In this document: one piece after another, positions 46,345 to 61,300 of the stretch
Position numbering within the stretch: the first letter of the stretch is position 1
How the letters are laid out: the number at the start of each line of letters is the position of its first letter
NCBI GenBank assembly: GCA_020650975.1
Contig: JAIPMN010002269.1
Location: forward strand, 1 to 64,000
Length of the DNA stretch: 64,000 nucleotides
DNA from: Apostichopus californicus
Taxonomy: Eukaryota > Echinodermata > Holothuroidea > Aspidochirotida > Stichopodidae
Direction: 5' to 3'
The notes under the pieces: generated by a model
Databases searched by the model: none
What the model was told of the DNA's origin: nothing
What the model saw: only the letters and a program-made list of their open reading frames with translations
Position numbers and translations under genes: made by a program

Positions 46345-49300
46345 CTGTCAATGATAGAAAAAGAAAATAATATCACAGATCAATGACCCAATATAGTATT
46401 AATACAATCTTAGATGACCCCCAGTTGCTTGCATCATGGCATGAATGGTTAAAATGTAGGATTTACTTGGCATAATGTGTCAGACTATAGCAAATATATG
46501 AAAATGTGTCCAAGTTTATATATGGTAATGTTCTGGGCTGTATTGTTCAGTTCAAATTGATTTCAACAAGGGTAATATTAATCACTCGCAAATATTTCAG
46601 ATATATCTTAATTCTCACTGCAGATTAAATATTTTCAGAATCTGCAATTCTGTGACCTTTTCATGCTCTAGAAAGTCTCAAATATCCTTTTTCAATTTTA
46701 ATTCAATGAATTGTGTCTTGTGTGCCTTAAAGGGGTAGCACCCCTAATATTTCCCAACAGTAGTGTCTATAGTGTTGTTCCCATTTATGGCATACCTCCT
46801 CCCCTTCACTCTTTTCATTTCCCTTATTTCTTGCTGTTCGCTATGTAGTTATGTTCCCAGAATTCAGTGACTCTGTGTACATTGTTTTCCGGAAAGAGGA
46901 GCATACTTTTCTCTTTGCGGTCTCACAAATTATTTCTTTCCATCAATGTTACACCACTGCTTTCCATTGACCATCTCCAAATATCTAGGTGCACACTGAA
47001 CGATGTAAAACAGTGCTTCGAATAAAATTATTACAAAAATTACATATGTACTAAATAGGATAATTGTAAGTCATGAACTATACATTTGTTTGAGTGATGG
47101 AGTAATTTTCAATCAAACAATAAATATGAATGAAAATAATATAGTGCTGCTTGATCTGCCAGATTTGAGGAAAGAGGAAGAGAAACTGAGAAATGATATA
47201 CTCAAATAATTGCAAGACGGCCTGACCGAACTTCACATGCTGTAAGTACGTGCTATGAGTGTCTTGGTTTTCGCAAATAGAGAGTAAGATATAGGCCTAT
47301 ATTGTTAAAGAAATAAGATATAACTGTATAATATTGTTATCCCTTGCTCAGAGAATTTTCTGTCAAAAATGATTTCTTTCTTCTTTTCTTCTTTATTTCC
47401 TTTTTTTAATCTTTATCACACATCATACACACTGTTCCACACTACAGTGTTATAACCTTTTAACCATCGAGCCAACAAAGAATGACTTCGGAAACTTGTT
47501 CTTTGATGTTCCTTCCCTTTTGTCCTGACCGTGTGGTTTTCTCAACTGGGTAAAATATTCTTTAGGGGATCACCTTGTTTGTATACGGTCTCAGATTACA
47601 TCATTAATTTTAATCTCCTCCACACTGTTCATATCTTCACAACACTGACAGACCAACAGTACAACAGTTCATATTTATTATCTGGGGGGCAATTTGTATG
47701 TGTCTGTATGTCTTTACATCACACACACACAAAGAACTACAGGTTCTTAGCACACACTAGTTACGCAGAGTGCCAAGTCAGCTGGAATTATAATTCCAAC
47801 GAACACATTTCCCGTACAACACAAGTGGTCATCTATTAGCAAAGTTACAGAACTTTCCATTCTTCTTTCTGTAGTTCCGTACAGTATATGTAGCTTTTAA
47901 AAATGGGTCATCAATGGTTCAATAATGTCCAGAGTGAATACGGGGTTTATTTTAAGGCTAATATAAACACCTACTTGGACTTCTACATTGTGCAAATCTA
48001 TGTGACAGCTAAAGTAGCACACACAGTCATATTTAAGCAAGTCATATTGCAATATGAAAGTGATTCACAAGACCTCAAAGAGTCAAGTCCAAATGGTCAA
48101 ATCTTGCAATTATTGTAGGTCATATTATTTTATCCCTCAGGGTTCTTTTCGCTTCTGTGTAAACATTTCCCAGTATGGGACAAATTGCAAAATTGAAAGA
48201 AAAATGAAAAGTTTGAAGGATAAGTGTTTTTGTGCTTCCTTTATATTCTCGCTGAAGTTTTCAAGGTTTTTAAGGAGTGTATGGCAGGTTGTCACCAGGG
48301 TCATGACAGTGAAACGAAAGCAATATACATGTCAAGTGTTGAAGTTCAAACAAGCTGTCCTTCTTAGGCTATCATGATGAATCAGGGCAAATTTTTAAGG
48401 ATTTTTTTACCGGTTGTAAGCCTGTCCAACCAGGTCTTATTTTCTGGTTGTCTGAAGAGCATATTTGGATGTCCGAAAAAATGTACTAAAATATAACAAA
48501 GAATGAATTTGACCAATATATATACCCTGTAGGAGAGATGTGTAGGTTTGGTGAATGGAACACCAGCTTTTGGCCAGTTTAATTCCCATCCAGGTGGATC
48601 AAACTGTTGTTCTACCAGTGCTGTATATTTGCTTTACTTCAGTATCTCTAAAGTAATGGAGGGTGATACCAATTTATCGTTTTACCTAATCAGGGTATTT
48701 AATTGCAATGCAATCTGAATTTGATGTCAACAACTAGTTGTTCACCAGACAACCTCCAAAGCTGATTTTGGTTGTCTGAATAGGAATTTGGTCCTCTCAG
48801 ACGACCAGTAAAACTTTGCTGGCAAGTCAAGGCATCACAAACATCTACATGTAGACACAAGTATATAATTAACATTCCTTAATTTAAACCTCTTGCAAGT
48901 ATAACAGAGCTTATTTTAGAGAGATCTACCTCATCACCTTACCTGAGGTCTTTTACAATCTCTTGGCTAGGAAGTTATCCTACATCACACTTCCCAGAAA
49001 GGTTACTAACACTTTGTATTTACTAACCTCAACATCATGCATCATAAATAATATACTTTCCCAACTTTTAAGTCCCAGTAGTACAATTACACTTTGACCT
49101 CCAGAGATATTCTCTACAACAGAAACCTTACAAGTCTGTAACAGAGTATTATTGACTGGCCCATGTTTGGTCCTTACCAAAGGTATTTAAGTTTATTCAA
49201 TTTTATCTCCTACAAGTCAATAGTAGGAACACTGGCAACAGTAGTAGTAGTATTAGTAGTCCATAGCAATATATGTAATTGGTTGCATTACATAGTTTTG

Positions 49301-52300
49301 CAGTTTTAGTTTTAGAGTTGGGTATACATACCAACATGTAGTAATTCATAGTGTAAAGAAGCTTGCCAATCAGCCAGCAAACTTTAATAAATCATGAAGT
49401 CAACAACTTAAAATATCGCCACTGAATCTCTTTCTCTTGTCTTTGTTTGCTCACACACCCATTGTGTGACACACCTTAGTTTGCTCACACACCGGTAGTG
49501 ACACGTCTGTGTTTGCTATAACACACCCATTGTGACACGCGTTAGTTTCCTCACACACCCAATGTGTCACGTCTTTGTTTGCTCACTCACACACCTGTTG
49601 TGACACGTCTTTGTTTGTTCACACACTGTTGTGACAGGTCTTTGTTTGCTCCCACACCCGTTGTGACACGTCTTTGTTTGCTCGCACATCCGTTGTGACA
49701 TGTCTTTGTTTCCTCACACACACACCATTGTGACATGTTTTTGTTCCTCACACACCATTGTGACATGTGTTTGTTTTCTCACACACCCGTTGTGACACAT
49801 GGATTCAACAACCTGCACAGGCTGCAATCCTGTAGCTGGACGAGACCCGGATATAAACATAATCCCAAACCCAAAATGACACTTTTCTTGCAGAAGAATT
49901 AAGTCCAATTCGTTCCCTGTAATTAAATTCCTTCGGTATGGAATAAGTCCATAAAACTCTCTCTCCTTAGTGGGGGGCACTTAGGGGTTCCCATGTCGGA
50001 TATATATGAAATAATGAAGAATGTCACAGGGGTTTGATGAGCTGTAACATGGGGTGAGGTCAAGGCAGAAAGGGTACAAAGGGCACTTCAGGCTGCAACA
50101 CAAACAGGTTCAACATCCTACTAAACAAGCTTGTATCCAAAAACATCATTCCTATCCTATATCATGCCACATATGATATCAGAACAATTTAACATACAAT
50201 CTCACAAAGCGATAAACTAAACTTTAATTTTTTTTCCAGGTTTTCCCTCCAACAACCATGTTTTTGGCTGTCTGTACAACCAATTTGGTTCTCCAGTGTA
50301 GCAAATTAACCGAGAATGGCCAATATGTACACTTGAAGTAGAGTTCTATAGATTGGTGAATTTTAGTACATCAGTGCGATTAGTCGTGCAACGGACAACT
50401 TCCAAACCTAGCTGATATTGGCTGTCTGAAGAGAAATTTTGTCATCTCGGACAACCATCCAAAATTTTCCATTCATGAGCTACATCTATTAGAGAACTCG
50501 TTTAGTGAAGACCCATACCCAACAATGTGATTGGTTTGGATATTAATAAATGAAGACATAATACCCTGTCCCTCAATATATGTAATCCAATATGCATTAG
50601 CTATCTTACAAAGTTTGGAATCACTTAGTGGCCTTTAGCACTGTACTCCAATTGACCAACTTGTGTATCACATCCCTCTTCCTTATAAATATCTACCAAT
50701 CTGAAGTACTGTACGGCAACTTCCTAGCACGCATCTTATCATCTGCTCCAATCCTGAAAAAAGTTTGGCCGGACTCGTATTTTGATCAGCTCTTCATGAA
50801 ATTCACATACTCACTGCTTTCATGGTGTAAATATAGCTACAGGGTCAGGCAGGACAACTTAATCAGTCATCCTCCCCAACCGACCCCATTCCCCTCCCCC
50901 CCCCCCAATGATATGGAAAATAATGAGAAGGAGTAGGAACCTACACACCTCAGAGAAGCCTTATTGAAAGCCCAATATTTGATGCACATTCACACAATAC
51001 TGTATTTCTTTCAGCAATCCAACTAAATGAAACAAGAAGGTGCTTGCAAGCTTACAGTAACTGTATCTTAGCAACAGTGTTATTTGCTCTCTAGCAGTTA
51101 GGAGCAAAGGTAAGATGACCTACGTAGGGATAAAGTCCGATAAACTTGAATGTTTAATAGTTTTTTACAGAAACCTTTGGCTCAACGAGTTTCGAATCAA
51201 TTATTATCCTCTGCAACCCCTCCTTACCCCCTCCCCCACCACAAAAATTGTTTACTTCAGCAGCTATAGTCTGCAAGTCCCAGCTAACTTTAATGAGATC
51301 TGAATCACTTGAATATGATGTTTTACATGTTTATTGTTAACAATCTATTTCCTTACATAAACAAACAAATAAACAGAGTACTCTGGTTTAAGCTTCAGGT
51401 ACTTCTCTCCCAGTGAATACCTCTTGCAATATATGCTATAATCACAAGAAAAGAAGACTCACAGTAGAAAAACTTCTCACAAAAAAACCAAAAAAAAACC
51501 AGAAGGAGTTGAAACTCAGCAACAGGGGTCAAAAGTGATATTGCAGGCAGCATGAAAATAATTAAATTTTCAGAGCCTTTGGTAATAGAGTTCATGATGT
51601 GACCCATGGCTGGATAGAAAGGTTAACAAGCTAAGTGACACAGTAAAATTCACTCAATTCTATTAGCCTACATGCTATGGCATTCCTCTATACACCTTTC
51701 AACACAGTCTCTTGATGTCAATGCCAGTTACTAGGCTAACTTATTGCTGTGATATCTATGGGCCAGGGTAAATGTCAACAAAGGACATTACCTTTTAGAA
51801 GTGCTCACTATTTTTGGGATAGATTTTAGAGTTTGGATGATTTCCATGATTAATACTTTTTCATTTGAAAATCCGCCCTTTAGTAAGACTGCCGTTCATT
51901 TTTCGCCACTGCCCACTTTTGCACCTGTCAGGGTGATTAGTCTGGAACGTTCGCCTGTGTGTTACGTTATCATTTCGCCAAACCTATAGCAAAGGAAACG
52001 GAGCATGGAAAAGTCACTTGCACAGCTCAAATTTCCCGCGATCTACCGGCCCAGAGCCTATTAAAATGCCCGAGGCAGGTAAACTGTTATGGCAGTAAAG
52101 TGTGCTGTGACTTTCAAATAGTTTCTTTCTTAAAATCACACATTGCATAAAAACAAGTCAGTGACCACAACCAAAATTGGCCCACAAAGGAATTGGTTGG
52201 TTGAACTGGCCATCGGTTAAGTTTTTAAGGTGTGCACAGGCTGGGTTGCTACATTCCCCATGGGGCCCACATTTGCTCTGCCTTTCAAATTGCTCTATTA

Positions 52301-55300
52301 TGCAAAGTAACTGCACATGATCAACCCTTCAATGTTTTTAATTTTCAAGATGTTAAAGACTTTTGACCTCTGTTGACCAAATTTTCCTTTTCCAATTTCC
52401 AACATTTTACACCAAAACAATTGAGTTTGTACTAACTTATGTCATGCAACATACCGTGGCATTACAGGTACAAGTTCTAAGTTTTCTTTGTAGTCTCTCA
52501 GATGAAATGCACCAGCCTACTCCAGACAGAAAAGTCAAACTGTCCGATTCAATTTATTCAATGGAATGTTTGCAAGTTTGTTCATACCTCTGCTTCTCAA
52601 AAGAACAGTTTTAGTTGTCTCCAATCACCATGCAAAACTAAAAAAAAATCCTAAAGTGGTACAATTCTGAAGTTCAAAGTGTGAAAATGTTGTCAGGGTA
52701 AATGTTTCAACTGTTCAAGCCAAATGTACTTTGTGAGTTATCCTGTTTACAAACCTAGGAGAAAAACATACATACCTTGATACAAACACACGCATCTATG
52801 TATTAGACTTGCCTCCACCAACGCTTCGAAAAATTTGATCACAACCATCTACATGAATTTAAATTACAACTTTCTTCAAGTTTACATCTGCTGAAACTTT
52901 CTTAAATCTGCTGTTATTACTATCAGCGTTATATCATGTTTTGTTCATATAAAGTACATCACAAGTTGACATGCAAATTTTGCTTTCCGTATATAGTGGA
53001 ATAGATGGATTTGGTCAGGTAGAAAAGCTATCAAAGAACACAACTATGGTAACCAGTTAGAATAATTACTTAAATCTTAGATTTCATTGCATGTAACACT
53101 GCTCATCACAGCTGAAGTGGCGGCATGTCCGCCGCTCTCCCCTTTGTGCCCCCCCCCTTTAAATGTTATCCGCAAATGACCTTTGACCTCCACCAATTTC
53201 AAAAGAGTGCTTGTACTCATTAAAGCTGGATTTGCATACCATGTACGAAGTTCAACAAAGATGTACTTTTTGAGTTATCGTGTTTACAAAGTTTTCAGAC
53301 TTTGACCTCTGTTGACCCCAAATGATCACTGTACCGCACAGAAAAGAATCAGATTCTTGTACTCCATAAGATGGATCCATAATACCAAGTATGAAGTTAA
53401 TCCACCATGAACATTTTGAGTTACGGTTTTCACAAGCAAGTGTCACATACACGCATACACATGCCATCGCCATCACATATATTCCTTCTGCCTCTGGCAA
53501 GGAATCAAAAATATGTTTACCAGTTTTAAATTTCTTCCATTTGTTAACTGCACAATCTTTAGTTGAAGTTTCACTTTTACTACATACTATACTGTTATGT
53601 AGGAACAATTTGAGGGCTATGTATGAACTTTAGCACCCAAGATAGCCTTTCGGGAAATACTATAATGTTTTATTGCATATAGAATTACCATATACTTAGT
53701 ATGCCAGGTTGCTATTCTTCTCTTATTCTCAGATTACAGAGATAAAAATATGGTAGCAAGGTTGCACGTAAGCACAGGTACAGAATGATGGTACAAAATG
53801 GTGATAAAGTTCTATCTTCTTTCCTCCCAAAATGAAGAGTCTGCTGCCTTTCCATCTTCTCCTTTTTGAAGGTAGGCCAGATTGACCTTCTGTATTTAAT
53901 GGGTGTGAAGACTCGCGCAAAAAGAAATGCCGGTCTAATGCCGGTAATCTGACCTAGTTTCGAATGAGGTGTAACAGAAATGTTAGACACCACCATCGAT
54001 CCCAGAAAATACACACACACAGCTTGCTACCATCGGTAATTAGACACTAGTGTACAGTCAGTACATACAGCTGCGGTCAATACCCACAGCACAGTGTAAA
54101 AACAATACAGGGATGGACATCTCAGGTCCAGCTAAACATAACAAGGTATCACGTTTCATTACTGTACTGTCTGCATTTTGTAGCAACACGAACAAAACGT
54201 CACTTGCAAGCAACGGAAAGTTTACTTTTTCAGATGACCGCACACGGTTTGAGGCGAGTCTTCAATGCCTTTAACTTTCATTAATTCCATAAAATCAAAT
54301 ATGGTACAATGTCTTGTTTCTACAACAGACATGTTTCTCAGACAGGGGGACATCATTCCCATCTTTCCTACATACAGTTATTACACCATGGAAGTATTAC
54401 CCCAATTAAAACCAAACACTACAGCAAACCACAACCACGTAGAGGCCAGCTATACCTCATATAATAATTGAAATATAAGGATAGGGGTCATAACTACAGT
54501 ACCTAGGGATATAACCACAGCAAACCACACCAACAGGTATTAGATTACATACTTACATGCTGGTACTTCTTGGTTTTTGGGGTAGTAAATGTCCTTTAAG
54601 CTATAAATTTGATGGCCAGCTACTATATCTTTTTATTCATATCTTTCCCTGACGGTGTATCAATAAGACCTAACTCATATTACATCCATACATATCATTT
54701 AACAAAACTTTGTTGTTCAGAATAATCCAAGATGATCAGTTTCTCTACTGCTCTTTAGATGATTTTCTTTTTATAGGTCAAATGTACACTGCACAGATGC
54801 ATTGCAGAAATAGTTACTAATTATTTGAGGTAAGACAACTTTTCCACTATGACCTTTCAAATAACCTGTTACCATGAATGTATCACCTGCGAAATCTTAT
54901 ATATTTCCTGCATAACCACTCCTAGGCCAATCCCCTCCTCCCTCCTCACAGTCCCCCACCACCATCTCGTCCCTCAGACAAGTAGTACAAAACAATGCCA
55001 ATATGGAAGATATGTTAAATGTAAACTACAGTAAGTGCAAACTACATTAAGTGTTGCCTTTAGAAGGTTCTATACTATCTAAAGTGCACAAAATGTCACA
55101 CAAAGATGAGCTAAAGCTAGAGACTATTTATTTCACATTTACTATTTGAATTGGTGAGAGCTCAATTACTCGTGGTAGCAAAATGTACAGTATCATTAAC
55201 CATGTGGGGGGGGGGGGGGGANNNNNNNNNNCAATGGAGCCCTCCCAAAGCACAGCTGGTTACACCCTGTCTTCATCCTGCATTAAAGAAGCTTAGAAGC

Positions 55301-58300
55301 TTATGAGTATAAATTAAGAATCATGTCTGTAAATTTAGACTAGTATAGAAACTAGGAATTTTTCTTTCAATTTATCCACTTTCTCTCTGCCTACAGGCCA
55401 TTAGTTATCATAACCGAATGGTAGATAAAATCACTAGAAGTCAAATAGTAGTAGACGTTGCATCAAGGAATTGTCTACATCACACAGTAAAAACCAAATA
55501 AGGATGGCATTTTAGATGGAAATGCAACAATTTCAAAGAGATACACTGTTTATAACAGGATGTGAATAAAATATATATACTATATATATGCGCATAGTTA
55601 TACTAGGAAGACTGAATATATGTTGAGATGAAACTGAAGCAACAGAGTTTTGTACATGAAAGGAATTTATGTCAAAAGCATACAGTTTTGTATTTATTTA
55701 ATTTGTGATGTTTATCCTACCCTAAACATTTCTGTGACCAGTCTGTACAGGCCTACCAAATTTAAGAAATTTTCAATGGTTTTCCACAGAGCTAGGAGAT
55801 CTCCATATCCACCCACAAGGGAGAGGGAAGGAACACTCTAGAGGTGTTCTGATCATTTCAAAGTTTAGTCAGGTCTTCAGCAGTGTGAGGAATTTTCCAG
55901 ATTTAAGTCATTAACTAAAGTCACTGTATTCCCTCAAAGTGGAAAAGTTCACAGCATTAACTGTTCAAAGGACATCGCACTTGAAATTTAGTGTTACGAG
56001 ACATGACTGAGTGTTACAAAGCTTAAAATTTATAGTCTACGAATCTGTAACCTTCACTTACATGAACTTGAAGACACTTCAATGAAACAGTTTTGTTATG
56101 TACAGGGCAACACGTTGCAAAGGAATTTAGGGATGGAATAAACGGGGAACATGTCAATTTACCGGCTGCATCCATTTTGAGTTACTAAATAGCTTCTTTA
56201 CATTTGCACAGTGCAGGCTATACATGCATGCAGACTTTTACAGTATTTACCACAACATGCCAGGGTAAGGTTATGAATACTGCTATACAGTTATACTGAT
56301 CAACGACGATCAACGACTATCGACACGTTCATTACTTACTCTTTACATTGGGCGGCGTGAAGCCTCTGGGTGACCATTCTGGACCACTAGTCACATCCAC
56401 TTCCAGTGGACCCAGTGACTGTGGAGCACCCAGCTTAGCCTCATAGTCCAGGTTGCCTCTTGGACTCCCCGTTTGGGTATCAACATCCTTAAAATGATCT
56501 GGAAAAGTACAGTGACCAATTCAGGGAGTAATATATAACTGACTAAAATGCTAGACAATGCTGTGCAATTGGTACATAAATATGTAGCATCTTTATATGA
56601 TTTCAACAAAATTCATAAACCAGGTTACGTTATATTGCAAATTTGTGAACCGTACGTTATTCTCTACAATTAATTGACAAGATTTTGAGAGAATTTCAAC
56701 TGCATAGACTTGTACCTCAACTTGTAAGTACACATAATGACCTCTGGACTGTAACTTCTATGAACCTGACACAGCGTCAATGATATTGTGACTGATACCT
56801 CGAATACCTTAATTAAACTTTTCCACACTTCATCTTTCTTACGGCTGATTATTTAGGCAAAGGTGTTGTCTTTTGGAGCTAAATAAAAAATCGAAAAATT
56901 CTATCAAAATATGTTGAGCAAAAGTTTAGGTCTCTCAGATTTCTTTATAAAAAAAATTGGAGTTATTGAGTTTGCAAATTTTCAAACCAAGAAAACATCT
57001 GGTCCCAAAAGTACCAAATGTGAAGAAGGAGAAAGAAAAGCAGTGTGCTTTGATTTTACAGCAAAACATCAGCATTTATACGATCTGGTTTGTGTGAATG
57101 GTTGAATTTATTTATGCTTTGCTTACTTTCTTACCTTGCCCTACATTATACTGGACCTATTAAGCTCCAGTAACAATGCACTCCAGTAACAAGGCACACC
57201 AGGTACATTAATATTACAGTGTGCAAGTTGCTATAGGCTTGAACCACAGCAAGTTACCACCGGTGTCAGTTGTGACTGAGTCCATCAACCACCTATGGCT
57301 TCTGATTAGTGCTGACATTTACAAATAAGCTTGTGGGTGTGCTTAAAGGGATATATGATTAGCTCAAAATAACTGCACTTTTGAATATATGCAAATATAC
57401 CTCCTCTATTAATAATGAGAATAGGACAGACTTTATAGATCTTTAAGAGAGTTCCTTAGTGACTTAAAGTGTCAACTGGTGTCATCAGTTAGTTTTAACT
57501 AATTTAAGACAAATGATTTGTAATTTCTTCCACAAAATTTGTATTTTTGAATTTAAGTGTATGGTAAAAATAAATTCACAAACTTTTGTCGGTGGAATTG
57601 CTTACATATACATGTACGTCAGTTATGAACCAACAGCTTTTGACACATTTTAACCCAATTAATGTTTAACATATACACTAAGCAGTTGATTTGATAATGA
57701 ATGTATTGATTTAGATTGCATTTATAATCAGGAATCAAGAAAGATGCTTGAAAAAGATTTTAAATATGTTGGAATTTTTTTTTCAAAAGTTAAAAAAAAG
57801 TTACAAAGAAACAAAAGAACTTTTTTTGGGGATTCAACATTCTAGATAATTAACAAACCAAAATAATTGATACTTGATTTGTATTACAATATAAACATAC
57901 TGTACATGTATGTAGAAAGGCCTGGTTAGGTGCTCACTGCTCCTTTAATGGAGAAGGGAGAGGCACTCTATGGAAGACTTGACTAGAAGACCAATGAACT
58001 TCAGGTTTCTCATGGTACTGTACAATAATAAGAACTGTTCTGTTGTAGATTTCAGTTAGCTCTGCTGACCAGCCTTACCAACTGAGATTAACCAGACTAT
58101 CCAAGTTTCTACTGTCATTTGTGTTCAATTATTTTCCATATATACATATACAAACTTACCTATCCAGGAGAATTGTTAATTTTAAGCCCTAACATTTAAA
58201 GAAGAAGCTTTTTTGAGCTGAATTTGATGCTTTTTTGGATAATATTCTGTAATTAAAGTGTATAACAATCTACCTTGGTAGCCATATAGACTGGTGAAAT

Positions 58301-61300
58301 CTTATTTAAAACGAATGAAATTTGAAATTTTCCAATTCGCTCATCACTAACAATTAATATATGAAAAACTATTTGGATGATGTGATGTTAAGTATCCCAC
58401 CAAATCAATGTTTAAGCTTTATTCGATGAAAAAATCTCAGAGCAGCTAGGGCTGTCTTAGTTTGATCAAATACACCATCGTTTTTTTTTAGTAATATCGG
58501 GTAGATTTGGTTATATTATGGACTATTATAGACTAAAAGCCATATTCTTTTGATGGGTCAGAGTATCATATCCATGCCATACATCTTATAAAGTCAATTG
58601 CCCAGTTAGCATTTAACAGAACCTTGCCATACTTCTTGCAATGAATTCGGAACATTGCATGGTTTTAATCAACTTGGACATGTACCCCTGCAACTGAGAT
58701 GAATAGCTAGCAAAACATACATTATGTATAAATCCTATAAATTACATGAACTATGAAAAATTCCAACTACTGGAAATTAATGACCTTCAATGTTACTATT
58801 AAATACAATGGAGCTTGATAGGTTACTTCCTACATGATGCTACGAATGGGCACATTGCACATGTAACATTGTGTAACAGTTTTGAACAATGATGTATACA
58901 CTAATTTCACTTTTATATGAGAATTAAACTTTCTAAACCTAAAAAGTACTACACAAAAAGGTGAAAAACCCTAATAAATTATTCCCTGACATGGCTCGGT
59001 GAGAACATTAAAAATTTACAATCCAATCACACAAAATGCAGCATGTAGTATTTATTTTAGTCTTGACAAATTGACATGTCAAATCCAAAAATGTCCATCC
59101 ATACAACTGACACACACACACATTCCACATTACATCCACTGACATTGCAAACAGATCATTACACTGCCCTGACTGTCCCTGGTTACTCAACCATGAAGGT
59201 GTGGAAGCCACTCAAAGAGTCCTGTTACTCAAATATTTGGAAATGAGAACCAACACCAAATATCAACAGTATTATGCAGTTGGTACCAAAGCAAGATGTT
59301 TGAAGGCAAAACAAACAGAGCTGAACGCTAAACATCACGAAACATCACTTCTTAATTATTTTGCAACTTCCCTGTATGATGAGAACTTTGGCATTTTCTG
59401 TCTTTATACTGTGTCACTCCTTCCAAAAAAAAAGGTGTAACTGTAGTCAATGCACAGATCATGAAAAAGACAGCAGTGTATAGTCCTCTACATATTGTAA
59501 CAGTCTCAAAAAAAAAACTTTCTCAAATTTTCAAGTGAAATGGAAAAAAGTTTTACAGAACTTAACTGAATGATGACAATATACCATAAAATTCAATCAT
59601 ACCTATCAGAGTAAAACCAGAGTAAACTTTTAGTCGTGTAGGTTGATTTTGATGACATATTAACAACAATTCATGCCTTTTTTGCATACATTTTGGCCCA
59701 TTTCCAGAGATAGTGAATGAAAAATTCAAACCAAAACATATTGGTGTTCCATCAAAACAATTGCATCGAATCATTAATTGGATCGAAAAATGTGGGAAAT
59801 AACAAGTAATAGGCCTATTGAAAAAGAATGTAGCATCCACTGTGTACAATATTCACTAGAGTCAATACAGTCATGGATTCAACTGCCAGCAAAATATGCA
59901 ATAAAGGACCAGAGGGTATTTTTTAAATGTGTCTTTCAATGACAAAATGTCTGTTCAGGCAACCGAAATCTGCTCTGGAAGTTGTCTGGTAGACAACTAG
60001 TTGTTTACATCAAATTCAAATTGCATTTGAACTATATAGGACCAACCCCCCCCCCCTCCCCCAGAACATAAATTATTAATTGCTATCATCCACCAAAGCC
60101 GGTATTCTGTTCACCATCCTTCACATCTCTCCTCCATTGTACATCCTACAGTGTGTCATACTGGTCCATTTCATTTTGCTACATTTTTTCGTAAACCAAA
60201 ATTATTGTTCAAACAACCAAAGTATAAGGCCTGTTCGTCCACGGGAAAACCCAGAGAAAATCCTTAAAAATTTGCCGTGCATATTTGCATCCGAGTAATT
60301 CTTTGTTTCGTTTAGTATACGCACACAACATTTTCCGTTGAATATTTTCATTCACTGGATCTCTGCGATTGGGGCACAACTTTGACAAAGAGCACATCCT
60401 CGTGAGAGTTTGATCATTTTAAATACTGCACAATACTACAACAATGCCATTGTTTAGACCATCACAGCTGAATACATAATGAGGTTTCTATTCAACTATC
60501 AGTTTTCACAGTTTAGAGTCAGTATATTTGAGAGACTGCCATGTCATATGTCGACTACACCAACAAACTGTTCTTCATTTTTCATTAAAACTGAAATAAC
60601 CTTGGAAAACATTTCAACTGGATTGAACAAATTTTTTTTATTAGGTAATATCAAGTCACTCTCTCACTGAGTAGTGATTTAAATTGTTGCTCAAGGGGTT
60701 CCTTGTTGCATAAATGAGAAACAATGAAAACCAAACATGCCTTGTATCACAAATTAATACACAATGGAGATTTGATTTTCAATCAATAATAATTTAGTTA
60801 CTATTTGGCTCATAAATATTGTAAAAGACAAACTGAGAGGACATGCACCAATCAAATACCTCGCTAACCCTACTCTCAGAACTTATTAAATTTTTCTTAC
60901 TTTTTCTGCTATTCTGGAAAAAATAATTCAATTTTCTGTTTCATCTTGTTTTCCTTTATTCCCCCCTCAATTCTCGGGCAAGGTTGAATTCCTCCTAACC
61001 CTATGAACAGCGATAGCTGACTACCCTTGGCATGTGACACCCCCTCTATTCCCATGACCCTACATTCCTACAGTGTCAGCGGAGGTCACTTCCAGCCTCC
61101 CATAAGGTTTAGTGCTAGACACCCACACACTAAAACCCGGGCAGGGCTCTCTTCCATATACATATGCACCACCAACCACCAACCACACATCAGGTAGGAA
61201 GAAAACAGGAAATTTGAGAAATATTGACTGAGTTAAAATTGGAATTTTATTTCTACCCAATCTAAATGAGATAATTTGTAGTCATTCCGTGTAACTTACT

